A stretch of 42,425 bases of DNA. It comes from a virus. Of this stretch, positions 38,186 through 42,425 are shown piece after piece; position 1 is the stretch's first letter, and each line of letters begins with the position of its first letter. Location: positions 1 through 42,425 of the IMG/VR virus record IMGVR_UViG_3300005663_000797; one strand, given 5' to 3'. Under the pieces are notes generated by a model. That model was given only the letters and a program-made list of their open reading frames with translations. It was not told the DNA's origin and did no database searches. Both the position numbers and the translations under genes were made by a program.

Positions 38186-41100
38186 TGGCTCTAAAACTGC
38201 TGGAAGGCTATATCCCGGAAGAAGAAAAGAAGAAGTTACGGCTTCTTAGCGACTATGAACCGACTATGCCTATTCGACCACCCATAGAAGAACCCACCCA
38301 ACCCTTTACTCCTACCGAACCATCCCCCTTTGCCAGAGTCAAAGAATTATTCCAGAGACCAGAAATAATGCAAGCAATCAAAGCACCATTGGAGTTAAGA
38401 TTGGGTGTTGGCCCAAGCGTGGAACTTGTAGGTAGAAAGGCATTGGAATATTGGCATCGTGCCTCAACAGCAACATTGAGTGCCTTAGAAGCACAAGCAG
38501 TAAGCACTACAAAACCTTGGGCCAAGAAACCTATTTTACCTGCTCTTAGAAGTGGCTGGAGATTAGAAGTTCCAGAAGAAGAGTTAAGTGAATCATTGGT
38601 TACTGCTATGGGATTATCCCCCACAGAAGCAATAGGATTTAAGCCTACTGCCCAGCGAGTAGGCAGGGAATTTTTAAAGGCTTGGTATCAAACTTACGGA
38701 ACTGACCCTGTAATATTCGCTTTGAATGTAAAAGCGTTGCCTGCTGCCAGAAAAATAGCACTATTTAATAAAGCGGTTAACATAGCAGGCAAAAAAGGAG
38801 CGGAAGTTTTGGCTACAGTTCGGCCTGATATATCTCCCAAAATAGCAGAACGATTCTTTAAAACTTTAGCCCGAAACACTATGGGAAGGCAGATGGCTAT
38901 TGCCAAAGTCAACCTAAAAGGCGTTAAGACAAGTGAATTAAAAAGACTAATAAGAACCCTTAAAACTATAAAACCCATACCGCCTGCTCCCAAAATAGCA
39001 CCACCCATTCCACCCACCAAAGCAATAGTTCCTGTTAGACCTCCTGTAACCCCACCTGCTCCACCCGTCACTCCACCGATTACTCCAGTAGCAAGACCCC
39101 CAGTAACTCCCCCAGCAGTCCCACCAGTTGCACCTGAAGTAATAAGAAATGCTAAACAAGAAATAAATAGATTAACCTTGCGGGAAAATTTATCAAAAGA
39201 GAATATAGTAAAAGCAGAAAAACTACTAACACAAATACCTCGTGGAAAGGCATATCAATACGGAGATTTTGCACGAGTTATTAGGGATGCCAAAAAAGAC
39301 TTGCTCATCAAACCCACCCCACCACCAATCCCCAAAGAACTTGAACCATTGGCAGTAGAAGCGAGGAAGTATAAGAGTGCGGAGGAATTTTATTCCAAGA
39401 TTAAAGATACTCTAACGAGAGAAAATTTCAAAAACTTATCAAGAGGTGGATTTGGAAGCATATGGGGGGTTCGGGAGCAAAGAATGCCATCAGAAGTTCT
39501 CAAATCCTTCTACCAACAAGCAATAAAGGGTATGCCTACCCCTAAAGAACCATTTAAACCCGCTGTGGCTAAACCTGGTGAGGCTGTGAGGGTGTTTGAG
39601 GCAGGATTACCAGAGGAACAAAAACTATTAGAATTTAAAAAGATGCTAAAAGGAGAGGGTTTTGTCACATATCCCGCCTCTCCCGCATTGAAACGGTTTA
39701 TTCGGGGTCTTCCTGAAAATGTAGTTAAAAGAGAAGCGATAGCAGAATACGAAAGAGTCTTTAAAGTTTTTGCCAAGAAGCCATCTCCTGCTGTATTTAA
39801 AAAACGTATTCGTTCTGTAACAGGCTTAGAACCAAGTCCCTTTGTTCCAGTTAGAAAAGATATTTTATTAAAAGAACGAGTGCGAGCAGAAGCAAGGGGC
39901 GCAAGGTTTGGAGAACTTGAAGGTAGAAGGCAAAAACAGGTTGTTATAAATGACATCCGTGCTAAACAAAGAGGTATTCAAGAAATTAAAACCGATGCGA
40001 TTACTTATCTCAATCAAAACCTTGGACTAAAAGATAGGGGCAAATTCTTAGTCGCTGTCAGAGATGTTAAAAAATCAGAAGAATTGGTTACTATTATAAA
40101 CAGGGCAGAAGCAGTAAGCGCACAAACAGGACGACGTTTTGCTATTGATGCCCTTAAAAGAGAATCCAAACGAACCAGAAAAATACTTGCTATTGGAAGA
40201 AGAAAAAAAGGAAAACCGAGGATATCCGTAGAAGCTCAAGATAGATTAAGGGGCATTATTGACAATTTAACCCAGTTCAAGCCCGGCGGAGAAAAGCAAA
40301 GAGCCATAGAAATGGCCTCCACTTTTTACGCCACCCATCCCGATCAAGCAATGCCACCCGAGTTAAAGAAAAAGGTTTACGATTTAAGCAGGGCGAATAT
40401 CTCTGAAATGTCCACCGAGGAAATTAAACAACTTACTAAAGACATCCGATCAATAAGAGAATCGGGAAGAACGGCATTAGAAGTAAAAGAAGAGGCCCGA
40501 TTACAGATATTGGAGCGCAATAAGTCGGGGCTTATTACCAGTATAAATAGGCATAGCATAAAAAAGCCCGAAGTAGTAGAACCGGGAAAGGTTCTTACTC
40601 CCGCAGAACGCAGAAAGAGTAAATTTGTCCGGTTGAAAGAGAGTCTCAATAGGGCTACCTTTGAACTAAAAATACCTTCCTTTATTACTGACGCTTTGGA
40701 TGGATATAAAATGTTTCCAGTTTTGGGTAAAGCCCACCAGTTAATATCGGCCCCGATAAATAAAGCATCAGATTTAGAAGAAAGCGGAATATCCCAAATA
40801 AATAAAAAGGTGGCCCAAATTCTTTCTCCTCTGGGTAAGAAAGCAAGTTGGTATTTAGGCCAAGAAGAGACTATTTTGGGACGGGAGTTCACTAAAGAAA
40901 ATATGTGGGCAATATATGCAAACAGTAAAAATGCTTCTAATAGAGCCACTTTAACTGAAGATTGGGGATACAATTTTTCTGAGGAATTAGTTAATGAGAT
41001 TGTATCAAAAGTAAACCCCAGAGATAAACGAATGGTAGATAGGATAATGAAAGAGGTCGTCGAGGACATCTACCCGGAAACGGTCAGAGTAACGCAGGAG

Positions 41101-42425
41101 TATAGTGGATTTACCCCTAAGACGGTGAAAGATTATTGGATGATTATGGGGGACAAAGAACTTTCTGATAGAGTTCTTATGCGGGAAAAAGAAAAAGATT
41201 TACTTGCTGATGTTTGGAAAAAGACCTCTATGGACTTGGGTTCAGTAAAAGAGCGAGTAGGGCGCTCGGGAGCACCAGACCTTAGTTTCTTCAGGGTATT
41301 AAAAAGGCATACAACCGAAACTATCCATTTTAATACTCACGCTTTAGCAGTAAGGAATGTTCAAGAAGTTATTAATGATCCAACAGTAAAAGAAGCAATG
41401 ATTAACTCTATAGGAAAAGGCGGATATAATGCCCTTAAATCTTCTCTTTCAGATGTGGCCAATCCCAAGAAAACCCCGGCAAGTTGGCTTGAGTCAAGGG
41501 CGAAGGGGTTAAGGAGGAACTCCACTGCTGTAATGCTTGGAATAAAAGTTTCCGTTTCTCTTCTTCAAGGTGGCTCTATCTTCCAGACTATTTACCGGAC
41601 AGGATTGCCAAATACTCTTTGGGGAATAAAAACCTATTGGAAAAATCCCAGAGTGGCGGATAGATTCATTTATGAACATTCCCCAGCACAGAAATATAGA
41701 AGACGTAGTTTTGACAGAGAACTTAAAGAGTTAATAGACGGGATGGATTGGCTGGGTAAATTGCCCGGAGCAAGAAATTTGGTTTTTTCTATGATACAGG
41801 GAGTTGACCATATTACTACGATGCCTTCTTGGCTATCGGCATATCATCAAGCAGAAAAAAGAAGGTTATCTCTTGAAAATATCATTGCTCACGCTGACGA
41901 CATAGTGGAAAAAACCCAGCCTACGGGAAGAATAAAAGCCCTTGCAAAAATAATGAGGGGTAGTGAGTTCCAGCATTGGTTTACGATGTTTTACACTTTT
42001 TTCAGTAATGCTTATAACAATATGTCTCACGCAGGGGGAAAATTCAGATACCGAGTTGCAAAAGGGGAGATAAAGGAAAGAGTGTTGTCCTTTGCGGAAT
42101 TTTCAAGGGCTTATTTCTGGTTGCTTATTATGACAGGTCTTTATGCAGCGATGGTTAGAAAGCCTCGCAAGTTTTTTACCAGAGATTGGGGTAGAGAAAA
42201 AATGACTTATCTGGCAAAGTCTATCGGTTCTTATGCTTTGGGAACAATTCCTTTTGTTAGAGACATTGGCAATGTGATTATCAATCCTCAATTTGATTTT
42301 ACTGGTTCTCCAGTATTTGGGGTCGGGAAAGAAGCCAAAATTTTAGCCCAAAAAAGAGCCAAGACCATCGAGGGGATACAGAAACAAAAGGAACGAAAAC
42401 TCAAGGCTGGAACTATGATTGGCGG
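38185..42425 (+). CDS. Giant polyvalent internal virion protein (LPD38-like), truncated by window end
   Basis: At least 1413 residues with no stop before the window edge, starting by TAATG overlap. The N-terminal part is helical; residues about 262-316 form a Pro-rich linker of repeated PVTPP-type units. Long basic and helical regions follow. From about residue 1030 the sequence (FFRVLKRHTTETIHFNTHAL, STAVMLGIKVSVSLLQGG, QHWFTMFYTFFSNAYNNMSH) resembles the LPD38 region of large polyvalent phage proteins. A hydrophobic segment is near 1309-1324. Such proteins are packaged and ejected with DNA. The C-terminus may lie at 1-276. Confidence 0.7.
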   Translation, partial: MALKLLEGYIPEEEKKKLRLLSDYEPTMPIRPPIEEPTQPFTPTEPSPFARVKELFQRPEIMQAIKAPLELRLGVGPSVELVGRKALEYWHRASTATLSALEAQAVSTTKPWAKKPILPALRSGWRLEVPEEELSESLVTAMGLSPTEAIGFKPTAQRVGREFLKAWYQTYGTDPVIFALNVKALPAARKIALFNKAVNIAGKKGAEVLATVRPDISPKIAERFFKTLARNTMGRQMAIAKVNLKGVKTSELKRLIRTLKTIKPIPPAPKIAPPIPPTKAIVPVRPPVTPPAPPVTPPITPVARPPVTPPAVPPVAPEVIRNAKQEINRLTLRENLSKENIVKAEKLLTQIPRGKAYQYGDFARVIRDAKKDLLIKPTPPPIPKELEPLAVEARKYKSAEEFYSKIKDTLTRENFKNLSRGGFGSIWGVREQRMPSEVLKSFYQQAIKGMPTPKEPFKPAVAKPGEAVRVFEAGLPEEQKLLEFKKMLKGEGFVTYPASPALKRFIRGLPENVVKREAIAEYERVFKVFAKKPSPAVFKKRIRSVTGLEPSPFVPVRKDILLKERVRAEARGARFGELEGRRQKQVVINDIRAKQRGIQEIKTDAITYLNQNLGLKDRGKFLVAVRDVKKSEELVTIINRAEAVSAQTGRRFAIDALKRESKRTRKILAIGRRKKGKPRISVEAQDRLRGIIDNLTQFKPGGEKQRAIEMASTFYATHPDQAMPPELKKKVYDLSRANISEMSTEEIKQLTKDIRSIRESGRTALEVKEEARLQILERNKSGLITSINRHSIKKPEVVEPGKVLTPAERRKSKFVRLKESLNRATFELKIPSFITDALDGYKMFPVLGKAHQLISAPINKASDLEESGISQINKKVAQILSPLGKKASWYLGQEETILGREFTKENMWAIYANSKNASNRATLTEDWGYNFSEELVNEIVSKVNPRDKRMVDRIMKEVVEDIYPETVRVTQEYSGFTPKTVKDYWMIMGDKELSDRVLMREKEKDLLADVWKKTSMDLGSVKERVGRSGAPDLSFFRVLKRHTTETIHFNTHALAVRNVQEVINDPTVKEAMINSIGKGGYNALKSSLSDVANPKKTPASWLESRAKGLRRNSTAVMLGIKVSVSLLQGGSIFQTIYRTGLPNTLWGIKTYWKNPRVADRFIYEHSPAQKYRRRSFDRELKELIDGMDWLGKLPGARNLVFSMIQGVDHITTMPSWLSAYHQAEKRRLSLENIIAHADDIVEKTQPTGRIKALAKIMRGSEFQHWFTMFYTFFSNAYNNMSHAGGKFRYRVAKGEIKERVLSFAEFSRAYFWLLIMTGLYAAMVRKPRKFFTRDWGREKMTYLAKSIGSYALGTIPFVRDIGNVIINPQFDFTGSPVFGVGKEAKILAQKRAKTIEGIQKQKERKLKAGTMIG

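Noticed and set aside
1-42425. CRISPR arrays, reverse transcriptase or diversity-generating element, integrase, canonical tRNAs
   Set aside because: No spaced repeats, RT or recombinase motifs were seen, and the GTTCRA-type sites noticed fall inside genes without cloverleaf arms.

Overview
The window looks like most of a tailed-phage genome of about 42 kb (Caudoviricetes). Every supported gene is on the plus strand, genes are packed with ATGA, TGATG or TAATG overlaps, and the hallmark phage genes are all here: small and large terminase, portal, scaffold and major capsid protein. The 717-residue portal is about the length of the P22 portal. There is no tape measure, sheath or tail tube, and the right end carries ejection-type proteins and a giant polyvalent protein, so a podovirus-like short tail is the best inference. 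TGA is used freely as a stop, so the genetic code is standard. Shine-Dalgarno sequences are strong (AGGAGG) and promoters are sigma70-type. The host cannot be named; two lipoproteins, two secreted proteins and a lamin-tail protein only say it is a bacterium with a Sec/Lsp pathway. No integrase or DNA polymerase is visible.

Layout. 1-1562: end of a large virion protein, then a lysis cassette (holin-like, M15 peptidase, lipoprotein, DUF1353). 1614-2796: a promoter, a two-conformation RNA leader and a secreted lamin-tail protein. 2820-3177: a consensus promoter, a ribbon-helix-helix regulator and an intrinsic terminator. 3198-12620: a long early operon of small zinc-ribbon and unknown proteins, a RecB-like nuclease, a DnaD-like replication initiator, a large ParB-like protein and an HNH protein. 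12600-12738: promoter, leader RNA and perfect terminator. 12752-18134: packaging module (TerS, TerL) with small membrane and unknown proteins. 18140-18329: structured RNA plus terminator. 18346-end: sigma-region-4-like regulator, portal, scaffold, capsid, connector, tail and fibre proteins, ejection proteins, and the open-ended giant protein, interrupted by three free-standing homing endonucleases.

How it fits together. Each major module (secreted protein, early, packaging, morphogenesis) begins after a structured RNA and a terminator or terminator-like hairpin, followed by a strong ribosome site. Some of these leaders share sequence motifs. This suggests that module switching depends on passage through terminators, by an RNA antiterminator or a protein acting on RNA. 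A separate 219-nt structured element at 6258-6476 is closed by a 14-bp helix, ends in ACCA, and has tRNA-Ala-like acceptor features; it is the most unusual object in the window. If the two window ends are nearly contiguous, the fragment at 1-276 would be the C-terminus of the giant gene at the right end, so this would be almost a whole circularly permuted genome.
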